A stretch of DNA of 64,000 nucleotides, taken from the NCBI GenBank assembly GCA_051252095.1, contig JBPOFK010000009.1, positions 42,830 through 106,829 on the forward strand. The letters run 5' to 3'. The stretch is from GCA-2401735 sp051252095. Its GTDB lineage: Bacteria; Pseudomonadota; Gammaproteobacteria; Burkholderiales; Methylophilaceae. The position numbers and the translations under genes were made by a program. The first letter of the stretch is position 1. Every line of letters starts with the position of its first letter. Of this stretch, positions 1 through 7,790 are shown one piece after another. The notes beneath the pieces were generated by a model. It had not been told where the DNA came from. It saw only the letters and a list, made by a program, of their open reading frames with translations, and made no database searches.

Positions 1-210
1 GGAAAGAACTTAGCTAACCCAATTGCAACCGTGTTATCAGTAGCAATGATGTTGCGATATAGTTTTGATAATGAAACAGCTGCTGTTCGTATTGAAAACG
101 CGATTAAAAAAGTATTGGCAGCTGGATTCCGTACAGGTGATATATATGAAGAAGGTCTAAAAAAGGTAAGCTGCTCTGAAATGGGCGATCAAATCGTTGC
201 AGCGATGTAA
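1..210 (+). CDS. leuB: 3-isopropylmalate dehydrogenase, C-terminal end (partial)
   Basis: Frame 1 is open from the window edge to a TAA at 208-210 and gives 69 residues. It begins GKNLANPIATVLSVAMMLRY and ends in the GxxTGDIYE-like tail (FRTGDIYEEG) seen at the C-terminus of LeuB. The enzyme carries out NAD-dependent oxidative decarboxylation of 3-isopropylmalate in leucine synthesis. The N-terminal part and active site lie outside the window. The family assignment rests on this tail and on asd lying downstream, as in many betaproteobacteria (leuCDB-asd). Confidence 0.85.
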   Translation, partial: GKNLANPIATVLSVAMMLRYSFDNETAAVRIENAIKKVLAAGFRTGDIYEEGLKKVSCSEMGDQIVAAM

Positions 211-230
211 TCTTTATTTGCATGGTTTAA

Positions 231-261
231 AGGCGACTATTCGTTACGGATAGTCGCTTTT
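231..261 (+). terminator. Rho-independent terminator after leuB
   Basis: An 8-bp stem GCGACTAT (233-240) / ATAGTCGC (250-257) has a 9-nt loop and is followed by a short T run (258-261). It lies 20 nt beyond the leuB stop and before ppnP. The T tract is short, so read-through is possible. Confidence 0.7.
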
Positions 262-298
262 CTGCGATAATAGTGCGTGAATAAACTAGGAGATTTTA

Positions 299-610
299 AT
301 GGCACAGTTTGACAATGTGAGTGTAAAAAAGAAAGCAAACATTTATTTTGATGGTAAATGTGTGAGTCATACTGTATTGCTTCCAAATGGCACGCGTAAC
401 ACGCTAGGTGTCATTTTTCCCAGTACATTGACGTTTAATACGGAGTCACCAGAATTGATGGAGATTAATGCTGGTGTTTGTAAGGTTAGATTATCAAAAG
501 GTGAGGCTTGGCGTACATACCAAGCAGGCGATAAGTTTGCCGTACCCGGCAATAGCAGTTTTGACATAGAAGTTACTGAAACTTTAGACTACGTTTGTCA
601 TTACGAGTAA
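299..610 (+). CDS. ppnP: Pyrimidine/purine nucleoside phosphorylase PpnP
   Basis: A 103-residue single-domain protein, the usual length for the YaiE/DUF1255 (PpnP) family, which has a cupin fold. Visible family features are the N-terminal FDNVSVKKKANIYFDGKC segment, the central GVIFPSTLTFNT and the AVPGNSSFDIEV cupin strand near residues 80-92. Known members split purine and pyrimidine nucleosides by phosphorolysis to free base and ribose-1-phosphate in the cytoplasm (nucleoside salvage). An AGGAG-like Shine-Dalgarno lies about 7 nt before the ATG. It appears to be monocistronic, between the leuB terminator and yajQ. Confidence 0.88.
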   Translation: MAQFDNVSVKKKANIYFDGKCVSHTVLLPNGTRNTLGVIFPSTLTFNTESPELMEINAGVCKVRLSKGEAWRTYQAGDKFAVPGNSSFDIEVTETLDYVCHYE

Positions 611-692
611 ATCAGGTCGTATTGGTGATGCTTGCACCCTTTTGCCTTACCTAACCGAAGATATTGCTTAAAATAAATACAGAGGAGTTAGT

Positions 693-1187
693 ATGCCTTC
701 ATTTGATATTACGTCGGAAGTCGATAAAGTTGCCTTAGGTAACTCAATTGATACTGCGGCCAAGCAGGTGACGAATCGTTATGATTTTAAAGGGACATCT
801 GCCAAGCTTGAATTTAATGATAAAGATTTTGTCATTATGGTGTTTGGAGATAACGAGTTTCAATTAAATCAGGTCAAAGACATTTTGCTGCCTGCAATGG
901 AGAAAAAAGAGCCAGATTCTTCTAAACGTTTGGAACATAAAGATCCGCAAACTATTTCAGGTAATAAAATGAAGCAAGAACTATTGATTCGTGATGGTAT
1001 AGATAGTGACTTGGCAAAAAAAATAGTTAAAACGTTAAAAGATAGTCGCATGAAAGTCCAAGCTAGTATTCAAGGTGATGCCGTGCGAGTTAACGGGGCA
1101 AAGCGAGATATTCTTCAAGATGCTATTACATTGGTTAAAAAAGAAATATCAGACTTTCCTTTAAAATTTGGTAACTTTAGGGATTAA
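693..1187 (+). CDS. yajQ: YajQ family nucleotide-binding protein (UPF0234)
   Basis: 164 residues, the normal length for the family. It starts MPSFDITSEVDKVALGNSID and contains the characteristic NRYDFKGTSA segment near residues 28-37 and the C-terminal DFPLKFGNFRD. Family proteins have two RRM-like ferredoxin folds and bind nucleotides; a Xanthomonas homologue binds cyclic di-GMP and interacts with a transcription factor. Whether this copy does so cannot be told from sequence. A GAGGAG Shine-Dalgarno precedes the ATG by about 7 nt. The small lipoprotein gene follows on the same strand. Confidence 0.9.
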   Translation: MPSFDITSEVDKVALGNSIDTAAKQVTNRYDFKGTSAKLEFNDKDFVIMVFGDNEFQLNQVKDILLPAMEKKEPDSSKRLEHKDPQTISGNKMKQELLIRDGIDSDLAKKIVKTLKDSRMKVQASIQGDAVRVNGAKRDILQDAITLVKKEISDFPLKFGNFRD

Positions 1188-1208
1188 TTTTTATTAGAGG
1201 GTGACCTT

Positions 1209-1331
1209 ATGCAAAGGTTAATTGTTTTATTGTTAAGTTTGTTATTAGTGACTGGTTGTAATACTTGGCGCGGATTTGGTCAAGATTTAGAACAAGCTGG
1301 TGAAGCTATTCAAAAAAAAGCAGATGATTAA
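1209..1331 (+). CDS. Entericidin-like small lipoprotein (40 aa)
   Basis: A 41-codon reading frame including stop, ATG at 1209 and TAA at 1329-1331. The product has a short basic start (MQR), a leucine-rich hydrophobic stretch (about residues 4-15) and a lipobox LVTGC with the lipidated cysteine at residue 17. The mature peptide (NTWRGFGQDLEQAGEAIQKK) matches the entericidin EcnA/EcnB pattern, a small amphipathic lipoprotein with GxGxDxxxAGxAI. An AGAGG Shine-Dalgarno lies upstream. Entericidins are cell-envelope lipoproteins linked to stress-induced lysis in enterobacteria; in betaproteobacteria the role is not established. It lies between yajQ and asd, 36 nt before asd. Confidence 0.85.
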   Translation: MQRLIVLLLSLLLVTGCNTWRGFGQDLEQAGEAIQKKADD

Positions 1332-1367
1332 CTTTTAGGATACTCGTCTGATAGTTATGGATAAAAT

Positions 1368-2480
1368 ATGTTAAAAGTAGGTTTTGTTGGTTGGCGCGGT
1401 ATGGTAGGTTCAGTGCTCATGCAACGCATGATGCAAGAGAGTGACTTTGCGGCTATTGAACCGCAATTTTTCACAACATCGCAAACAGGTGCCGCCGCAC
1501 CTAGTATTGGTAAGGATTCGCCTGCACTAAAAGATGCGAAAAACCTTAATGAACTTAAAACAATGGATGTGATTGTCACTTGCCAAGGTGGTGATTACAC
1601 GTCTGAAGTATTCCCAAAGCTTAGAGGTGATGGATGGCAGGGGCATTGGATTGATGCTGCTTCAAGTTTACGCATGGAGAAAGATGCCATTGTCGTGCTG
1701 GATCCGGTCAATATGGATGTCATTGAAGATGCCTACGTCAATGGAAATAAAAATTGGATTGGCGGCAACTGCACGGTGTCGCTGATGTTAATGGCGATGC
1801 ATGGTTTATTTAAGGCTGACTTAATTGACTGGATAACTTCAATGACTTATCAAGCGGCATCGGGAGCTGGCGCTAACAATATGCGCGAACTGATTGCTCA
1901 GATGAGGGCAATTAGTGCGCCTGTGTCTGATTTAATCGACAATCCTTCCACAGCAATACTTGAAATTGACAAAAAAGTAGCTGATACACTTCGTTCTGAC
2001 AACTTTCCAACTGATAATTTCACCGTGCCATTAGCTGGCAGTTTGATTCCATGGATTGATAAAGATCTTGAAAATGGTCAAAGTAAAGAAGAGTGGAAAG
2101 CTGGCGTTGAAACGAACAAAATATTAGGTCGTCAAGACAACCCGATTATGATTGATGGTTTATGTGTGCGTATTGGTGCGATGCGTTGCCACGCACAAGC
2201 GCTGACAATCAAACTGAAGCAAGATGTCCCGCTAGATGAAATTAACCAGATGCTTGAAGAAGCAAACAACTGGTCGGCAGTGATTCCGAATGAGCGTGAA
2301 GCAAGTATGATGATGTTGTCTCCTGCTGCCGTTACTGGGACATTGTCCACACCAATTGGGCGCGTGCGTAAACTGTCAATGGGAGGTGATTATATTTCGG
2401 CCTTTACCGTTGGGGATCAGTTGTTATGGGGCGCGGCTGAGCCATTAAGGCGTATGCTACGCATCTTGGTGGAATCGTAA
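1368..2480 (+). CDS. asd: Aspartate-semialdehyde dehydrogenase
   Basis: 370 residues, matching the proteobacterial Asd. The N-terminal Rossmann motif is VGFVGWRGMVGSVL (residues 4-17). The catalytic cysteine is Cys135 in GGNCTVSLML, the same number as in E. coli Asd. The substrate-binding IRIGAMRCHAQAL-type segment lies near residue 268. It reduces aspartyl phosphate to aspartate semialdehyde with NADPH, feeding lysine/diaminopimelate, threonine and methionine synthesis. The position downstream of leuB and upstream of fimV is a common betaproteobacterial order. metZ at 16499 uses a product of this branch. Confidence 0.96.
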   Translation: MLKVGFVGWRGMVGSVLMQRMMQESDFAAIEPQFFTTSQTGAAAPSIGKDSPALKDAKNLNELKTMDVIVTCQGGDYTSEVFPKLRGDGWQGHWIDAASSLRMEKDAIVVLDPVNMDVIEDAYVNGNKNWIGGNCTVSLMLMAMHGLFKADLIDWITSMTYQAASGAGANNMRELIAQMRAISAPVSDLIDNPSTAILEIDKKVADTLRSDNFPTDNFTVPLAGSLIPWIDKDLENGQSKEEWKAGVETNKILGRQDNPIMIDGLCVRIGAMRCHAQALTIKLKQDVPLDEINQMLEEANNWSAVIPNEREASMMMLSPAAVTGTLSTPIGRVRKLSMGGDYISAFTVGDQLLWGAAEPLRRMLRILVES

Positions 2481-2560
2481 ATCTAATGCAATATTGAATT
2501 TTTAGGCGCACCATAATAACGTGTCACGAATTGTTTTTGTATAAAAAACACACTAATCAT

Positions 2561-2589
2561 TAAACAATTACATACGTTGTGAATATAAT
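2561..2589 (+). promoter_or_regulatory. Candidate sigma-70 promoter for fimV
   Basis: A perfect TATAAT -10 box at 2584-2589 is preceded, with 17-nt spacing, by TAAACA (2561-2566, 4 of 6 matches to TTGACA). It lies about 100 nt before the GTG start of fimV in the 207-nt asd-fimV gap, which otherwise shows only A+T-rich sequence. The prediction is from the boxes alone. Confidence 0.4.
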
Positions 2590-2687
2590 GTGTATTATGA
2601 GCTTGCATCCCTAACTGATTGATGTTAATTTCGTTATTGCAATAAAAGCAGTAAATTATAGGCTTAAAAAAATATTAAGGTGGAAAA

Positions 2688-5534
2688 GTGCATCTCTCAA
2701 AAATAAAGAAATTGTCAATAGCTATAAGCTTGACGCTATTACCCGTTTCAGTTTTGGCAGCAGGGCTTGGTCAATTAAATATGGCATCAGGGATAGGTGA
2801 GCCCCTAAGAGCAGAGATTGAACTTCTATCTGTAAGCCCAGCCGAAAAAGCATCGCTTAAGGCCAAAATTGCACCAGAGTCAACCTATGCAGCACAAGGG
2901 CTGGAGCGTCCAGCGTCACATCAAGATATCCAAGTACAAATTGCAAAAGGAAGTAACGGTAAGGATGTACTAAAGCTTAGGTCAAATCAACCAATTGATG
3001 AGCCTTTTTTGGATATGCTGGTTGAGGTTGAATGGGAAACAGGGCGTATATTAAGAGAGTACACAGTTTTATTAGACCCACCAGGTTATAACAATAAAGC
3101 TGCTGAAATAGAAACTCCCGCAGTTCAGACAACGAATAATTTAAAAACGACACCAGCAGAACCCGTAAAACCTATAAATACAATTACACCTACAGCAAGC
3201 GCGATAACTAATACTGACGCTGCTGTTCCACCAGAAGATTATTTAACTAAAAATGGCGATACTTTATCTAAAATCGCACGGCGGATGAAGCCGGAAGGTG
3301 TCAGCTTGGATCAAATGCTGGTTGGTTTGTTTGAAGCAAACCCAGAAGCTTTTGATGGCAGCAACATGAATAGATTGAAGGTGGGGAAGATATTGCAGCC
3401 TCCCACGCAAGAAGCATTAGAAACGATATCTAGAAAAGAAGCTGTTAATGAGATTAAGTTACAAACTGCAAATTGGAATGAGTATCGAAATAAACTAGCT
3501 GGCATTGTTGATACTAGTACACCTTTGGCGAGTGAGGAAGAGTCACAATCAAGTAGCGGTAAAATTAAGCCAGCGACCGAAGATCAATCAGCAGAAGAAA
3601 GCGCTGGACCAAAAGACGTTGTTAAACTGTCGTCTGGTGACGCAAAAGCGATTGAAGCTGATATGCAAGCAAAAATCACTGCGTTACAAGAAGAAGTAAG
3701 TGCGCGTGAAAAGGGATTAAAAGAGGCGCAAGATAGAATTGGCGCGCTAGAAAAACAAATAGAAGACATGCAAAAACTACTTACGTTGCGAAGTGATGCA
3801 ATGGCAGATGTACAAAATGCATCTGAAGAAGAGCCTGTAGTTGAAGCAGAAGAAGTACAAACTGAACAGGCGGAAGTAGAACAATCAGCACCTGTAGTAA
3901 GGTTAGGTACTAAATTAGAGGGTGCTGAAGAAGCCAAGCAAACGCCGGTAGCGCCTACAACAGAACAGCCGAAACCACAAGCTGCGCAAAAGCCAGTCCA
4001 GGCGCCAGCTGAACAACCTAGCTTTATCTCAAGTTTACTTGAAACATTCACAGGCATCTTTAAAGACTTTAACGCAACGATATTAGGTGCAGTTGCAGCA
4101 CTACTTGCTTTAGTCATTGGTGCGTGGGTCTATTTGCGTAATAAGCGTAGAAAAAATCTTGCTGATTTTGAGCAAGGTATTATGACTTCAGGTGGTTTGA
4201 AAGCGAATACAGTGTTTGGTAATACATCGGGTGCAAGTGTAGATACTGGGGATACTTCATTCTTAACTGACTTCTCACAAAGCACAAGTGGAGGCATGAT
4301 TGACACTAATGATGTCGATCCAATTGCAGAGGCAGAAGTGTACATGGCCTATGGGCGTGATGCACAAGCTGAAGAAATATTAAAAGACGCTATTTCAAAA
4401 GAACCTAAGCGTTATGAGTTGCACTTAAAGCTACTAGAGATGTATGCCGCTAGCAAGAATATGTCTGCTTTTGAAACGGTATCAGGCGAACTGTACACGA
4501 CATTAGGTGCAGACGACCCTACATGGGAAAAAGTAGCAGAAATTGGTATTAAACTAGAGCCAAATAATCCACTATATCAAATCAAAGAGGGTCTGCCAGT
4601 AGCAAAAGAAGTTGAAGATAACAATACAGATAAAAAGTTGGACGCTACAGATTTTGATGATTCTCCGTTAGCCGGAGAGGCTGATTTAGATTTTTCATTG
4701 AATGAGGAAGCTAATGAGGAGGATGCTTTTTCTGGCACTTCTCTAGATGACATCCCTACCATTACTGATGACGAAGCAAAAAGTGATGATGAAGATGAAG
4801 CGTCTCTGGATATGCCTGATGTACAAGGAACTGATAACGATGCACTTGAGTTTGATTTAAATTCCGACGATGACGCTAAAGATTACCAAAATAATGATAC
4901 AGATGCGGCGGTAGAAGAAGATTCATTTGCTCATACAATGCCTAATTTGGATTTCCCATCGTTAGACGTTGATTCGAGTGCACTTGACGTTACTGGGTTA
5001 GATGAAGAAAAATCGGAAGAGGAAGAAGTTTCAGATGAAGATGCAAGCTTAGCAACGCCTGTTTTGGAAATGCCAAGTGACTTATCATTAGATATGCCTG
5101 AGTCTGATCAACCAACAAATGATGTAGAAGAGGCTGGGATAGAACTAACTGGTGATGAAGCAGACGAAGCTGAGACCTTTGATTTTGATATTGATACGCT
5201 TACAGATGATACCGTGACTTCAGAGGGCGATGCTGAGACAGCAGAAGTGCCTGAAGACTCAAATGTGTTAGATATGTCAGATATTTCATTAGATGTTGAT
5301 GATGAGGTAGGTGGTGCAATTTCTGACGCGGAAGTGTCAGTTGAAACTGACGCTGAGCCAGAAACACCAGATACACCTGAATCAGAAGAGGTCGAAACCA
5401 AGCTTGAGTTGGTCGCTGCATATATTGATATGGAAGATAAAGAGGGTGCCAAAGAACTACTTGATGAGGTGCTTAAAGAAGGTGGAACTAATCAACGTAA
5501 GCGCGCTGAAGATATTTTAGCAAGCTTAAGCTGA
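2688..5534 (+). CDS. fimV: FimV/HubP-type polar hub protein
   Basis: 948 residues with a GTG start behind AAGGTGG. Domains in order: signal peptide (about 1-25, cut near VLAA/G); the FimV N-terminal domain (GLGQLNMASGIGEPLRAEIEL...); a LysM peptidoglycan-binding domain (about 183-240, NGDTLSKIARRM); a coiled coil (about 325-370); a single membrane helix (about 463-483) followed by RNKRRK; a very acidic low-complexity cytoplasmic region; and the conserved FimV C-terminal motif (about 902-945, KLELVAAYIDMEDKEGAKELL). Known homologues (P. aeruginosa FimV, Vibrio HubP) organise the cell pole and support type IV pili, twitching or polar flagella. The acidic middle diverges quickly in the family. 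Confidence 0.93.
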   Translation: MHLSKIKKLSIAISLTLLPVSVLAAGLGQLNMASGIGEPLRAEIELLSVSPAEKASLKAKIAPESTYAAQGLERPASHQDIQVQIAKGSNGKDVLKLRSNQPIDEPFLDMLVEVEWETGRILREYTVLLDPPGYNNKAAEIETPAVQTTNNLKTTPAEPVKPINTITPTASAITNTDAAVPPEDYLTKNGDTLSKIARRMKPEGVSLDQMLVGLFEANPEAFDGSNMNRLKVGKILQPPTQEALETISRKEAVNEIKLQTANWNEYRNKLAGIVDTSTPLASEEESQSSSGKIKPATEDQSAEESAGPKDVVKLSSGDAKAIEADMQAKITALQEEVSAREKGLKEAQDRIGALEKQIEDMQKLLTLRSDAMADVQNASEEEPVVEAEEVQTEQAEVEQSAPVVRLGTKLEGAEEAKQTPVAPTTEQPKPQAAQKPVQAPAEQPSFISSLLETFTGIFKDFNATILGAVAALLALVIGAWVYLRNKRRKNLADFEQGIMTSGGLKANTVFGNTSGASVDTGDTSFLTDFSQSTSGGMIDTNDVDPIAEAEVYMAYGRDAQAEEILKDAISKEPKRYELHLKLLEMYAASKNMSAFETVSGELYTTLGADDPTWEKVAEIGIKLEPNNPLYQIKEGLPVAKEVEDNNTDKKLDATDFDDSPLAGEADLDFSLNEEANEEDAFSGTSLDDIPTITDDEAKSDDEDEASLDMPDVQGTDNDALEFDLNSDDDAKDYQNNDTDAAVEEDSFAHTMPNLDFPSLDVDSSALDVTGLDEEKSEEEEVSDEDASLATPVLEMPSDLSLDMPESDQPTNDVEEAGIELTGDEADEAETFDFDIDTLTDDTVTSEGDAETAEVPEDSNVLDMSDISLDVDDEVGGAISDAEVSVETDAEPETPDTPESEEVETKLELVAAYIDMEDKEGAKELLDEVLKEGGTNQRKRAEDILASLS

Positions 5535-5552
5535 GGCTTTCATCAATAATCT

Positions 5553-5578
5553 AAGCCGGACTGACGTCCGGCTTTTTT
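5553..5578 (+). terminator. Rho-independent terminator after fimV
   Basis: A perfect 9-bp stem AAGCCGGAC (5553-5561) / GTCCGGCTT (5566-5574) with a TGAC loop runs into a T6 tract (5573-5578). It starts 18 nt after the fimV stop and separates fimV from the truA-trp run. Confidence 0.92.
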
Positions 5579-5618
5579 ATATTTATTGTAATACGCTGAA
5601 TATAGGTCATGATGTGGG

Positions 5619-6251
5619 ATGGCAATTAATATAACAACGCAATTAATACTACTTTTTATGTTTGCGCTCACCTTAAATGTGTGGGGAATCAAAACGTTAT
5701 TGCTATTGTTTTCAGTGTTGTTTTTGTTTCAGCTGTATCTTAAAAATAAACATTACTACCAATTGATGAAGCGATTAAAATGGTTTTATTTGGTGATGTT
5801 CATTATCTTTGTCTTTAACACGCCCGGACAGCATATCCCCAATTGGCCTTCTTGGGCACAGCCCACCTACGAGGGTGTAGAAGCAGGTGTCAGGCAACTC
5901 ATTAGAATAGCGCTAATACTCGGCGCGTTATCGCTAGTTTTAATTAATAATAACAAACAAGAACTAATCTCAGGCTTGTACTTTCTGATAAAGCCCTTAG
6001 CTTATCTAGGTTTAGATATACAGCGATTCTCAGCAAGATTGTGGCTAACGTTGCATTATGTAGAATTGCGACAAGAAGGGGTTGATAACAGGCCAACACC
6101 AAAGCATATATCAGATAGTTTAAGAGAGATATTTGCAGATGACAGACACGATAATCTTGTAGTTAAGTTAAACAAGCCGGAGTTCACCTTTGTTGATGTA
6201 GTTGCTATTTTCACTATGTTTCTTGTTTTGATTTACGCTATTTGGTGGTAA
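5619..6251 (+). CDS. CbiQ/EcfT-like integral membrane protein
   Basis: 210 residues with about five to six hydrophobic helices (roughly 8-28, 28-42, 55-68, 95-115, 118-135, 190-210). The layout, with charged cytoplasmic RFSARLWLTLHYVELR near residues 138-153, resembles the transmembrane T component of energy-coupling-factor transporters (CbiQ/EcfT). No ATPase (A) or substrate-binding (S) subunit gene is beside it, so its substrate cannot be inferred. Genes of this type often sit just upstream of truA in betaproteobacteria. Its 3' end overlaps the earliest possible truA start codons, so the two are probably co-transcribed. The family call is moderate. Confidence 0.6.
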   Translation: MAINITTQLILLFMFALTLNVWGIKTLLLLFSVLFLFQLYLKNKHYYQLMKRLKWFYLVMFIIFVFNTPGQHIPNWPSWAQPTYEGVEAGVRQLIRIALILGALSLVLINNNKQELISGLYFLIKPLAYLGLDIQRFSARLWLTLHYVELRQEGVDNRPTPKHISDSLREIFADDRHDNLVVKLNKPEFTFVDVVAIFTMFLVLIYAIWW

Positions 6252-6256
6252 GTGCT

Positions 6257-7039
6257 TTGATACGAATCGCATTAGGAGTGGAGTATGATGGTGCTAGCTA
6301 TTGCGGTTGGCAAAGTCAATCAAGTGGTTGTGGTGTTCAGGATTTTTTAGAAGCAGCTATTGCTAAAATTGCTCAACATCCGATTCGTATTCATGCAGCT
6401 GGTCGCACGGATACGAGTGTGCATGCTTTAATGCAAGTTGTTCATTTTGATGTGGATGTAATTAGGCCAGATACTGCTTGGGTGAGAGGTGTTAATGCCT
6501 TCCTGCCATCATCAATTCGGGTTCTTTGGTCGAAACGAGTGTCTGATACTTTTCATGCACGCTTTTCAGCTCAGCGTCGTAGTTATGAGTATTTGCTGAT
6601 TAATGCAGCTGTTGCTTCTGCCTTATTAGCAACGAAGGCAGGCTGGTACCATCTTCCTTTGAATTTCAGTGCGATGCAACAAGCTATTCAATACTTAATT
6701 GGGGAGCATGATTTTAGTGCATTTCGAGCCAGCGAGTGCCAAGCAAAGTCACCAGTTCGCAATATATATGATGCATCGATTGATCAGTATGGAAATAAGT
6801 TTGTGTTCAGATTCTCTGCAAACGCTTTCTTACAACATCAAGTACGAAATATGATTGGCGCACTTATTTATGTTGGCAACGGTAAGCATCCTCCCGTATT
6901 CATCAATGATTTATTAACACAACGTAATCGAACTTTATCTCCACCAACATTTTCTCCAAATGGCTTATATTTAACGGGCGTTGAATACGATGGGCAATGG
7001 CAATTACCGGTGCAAAATCAACACATCAGCCTGATTTAA
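6257..7039 (+). CDS. truA: tRNA pseudouridine(38-40) synthase TruA
   Basis: Start chosen at TTG 6257, giving 260 residues (MIRIALGVEYDG), because GGTGG at 6244-6248 sits 8 nt upstream and the family begins at this point. Earlier in-frame starts (TTG 6242, GTG 6245) would overlap the upstream gene and add five non-conserved residues. Landmarks are EYDGASYCGWQ, the catalytic aspartate in AAGRTDTSVHA (about residue 52), RRSYEYLLIN, and FLQHQVRNMIGAL near the C-terminus. It converts uridines 38-40 of the tRNA anticodon arm to pseudouridine. It lies in the conserved order truA-trpF-trpB. Confidence 0.94.
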   Translation: MIRIALGVEYDGASYCGWQSQSSGCGVQDFLEAAIAKIAQHPIRIHAAGRTDTSVHALMQVVHFDVDVIRPDTAWVRGVNAFLPSSIRVLWSKRVSDTFHARFSAQRRSYEYLLINAAVASALLATKAGWYHLPLNFSAMQQAIQYLIGEHDFSAFRASECQAKSPVRNIYDASIDQYGNKFVFRFSANAFLQHQVRNMIGALIYVGNGKHPPVFINDLLTQRNRTLSPPTFSPNGLYLTGVEYDGQWQLPVQNQHISLI

Positions 7040-7105
7040 TTAGTACTTGTGACACAGGGTAAAGTTTGAGATAGTCTTAAACAATAAAGTATCATGAGGG
7101 TAGCA

Positions 7106-7720
7106 ATGCGAACGCGTATAAAAATTTGTGGCATAACTCGAGCGGAAGATGCTATTTCTGCTGTCAAACAGGGCGCCGATGCTATTGGTTTGGTGTTTTA
7201 TGCACCAAGTCCACGTTGTGTGTCGATTGCACAAGCACTTGCTATCACTGATGCACTGCCACCGTTCGTTAGCGTTGTCGCTTTATTCGTGAATCCGACA
7301 CAAGCAGAGGTTAAGCAAGTGTTGTCGGCTGTGCATATTGATTTGTTACAATTTCATGGCGATGAAGATGAAGCTGCATGTGTGCAATATGAATTGCCTT
7401 ATTTAAAGGCAATTCGGGTTAAATCAGATACAAATTTGATACAATATGCACAGTTATATCCTAATGCAAAAGCTTTGCTGTTGGATACCTATTCTGATCA
7501 TGCGTTTGGTGGAACTGGGGAAACGTTTAATTGGGACGTAATTCCTAAAAAATTACCAAAACCAATCATTCTTGCTGGCGGACTTAGTGCTGAAAACGTG
7601 GCGCAAGCAGTGCAACAAGTAAGGCCCTATGCAGTTGATGTGAGTGGCGGAGTGGAACAAAGTAAAGGGATTAAAGATCCAATTAAGATTGCAAAATTTA
7701 TCTCAGCAGTGAATAGCTGA
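7106..7720 (+). CDS. trpF: Phosphoribosylanthranilate isomerase
   Basis: Start set at ATG 7106 (204 residues, MRTRIKICGITR) because GAGGG at 7096-7100 lies 5 nt upstream. An in-frame ATG at 7094 overlaps that Shine-Dalgarno. The TIM-barrel landmarks are KICGITR with the catalytic cysteine (residue 8), the GADAIGLVFYAPSPRCVS segment, LLLDTYSDHAFGGTGETFNW with the catalytic aspartate, and LAGGLSAENV/VDVSGGVE phosphate-binding loops. It catalyses the Amadori rearrangement of N-(5-phosphoribosyl)anthranilate in tryptophan synthesis. The length is normal. trpB and trpA follow. Confidence 0.95.
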   Translation: MRTRIKICGITRAEDAISAVKQGADAIGLVFYAPSPRCVSIAQALAITDALPPFVSVVALFVNPTQAEVKQVLSAVHIDLLQFHGDEDEAACVQYELPYLKAIRVKSDTNLIQYAQLYPNAKALLLDTYSDHAFGGTGETFNWDVIPKKLPKPIILAGGLSAENVAQAVQQVRPYAVDVSGGVEQSKGIKDPIKIAKFISAVNS

Positions 7721-7790
7721 TGATGTGTTTTGATTCAATAAGATTTGAGTTGATATGCGTTGCATGTATATCAATAACAAGGAGTGAGTA

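Noticed and set aside
3584..4117. 177-residue open frame on the - strand opposite fimV
   Set aside because: It is a shadow of the Glu/Ala/Gln-rich fimV coding strand: the product is Ser/Ala/Cys-rich with no domain, and fimV is clearly the real gene. The - strand frame at 5108-5452 is the same case.
6242..6256. Earlier truA start codons (TTG 6242, GTG 6245)
   Set aside because: They overlap the upstream coding frame and sit inside the GGTGG that best serves as Shine-Dalgarno for TTG 6257; TruA homologues begin at the later position.
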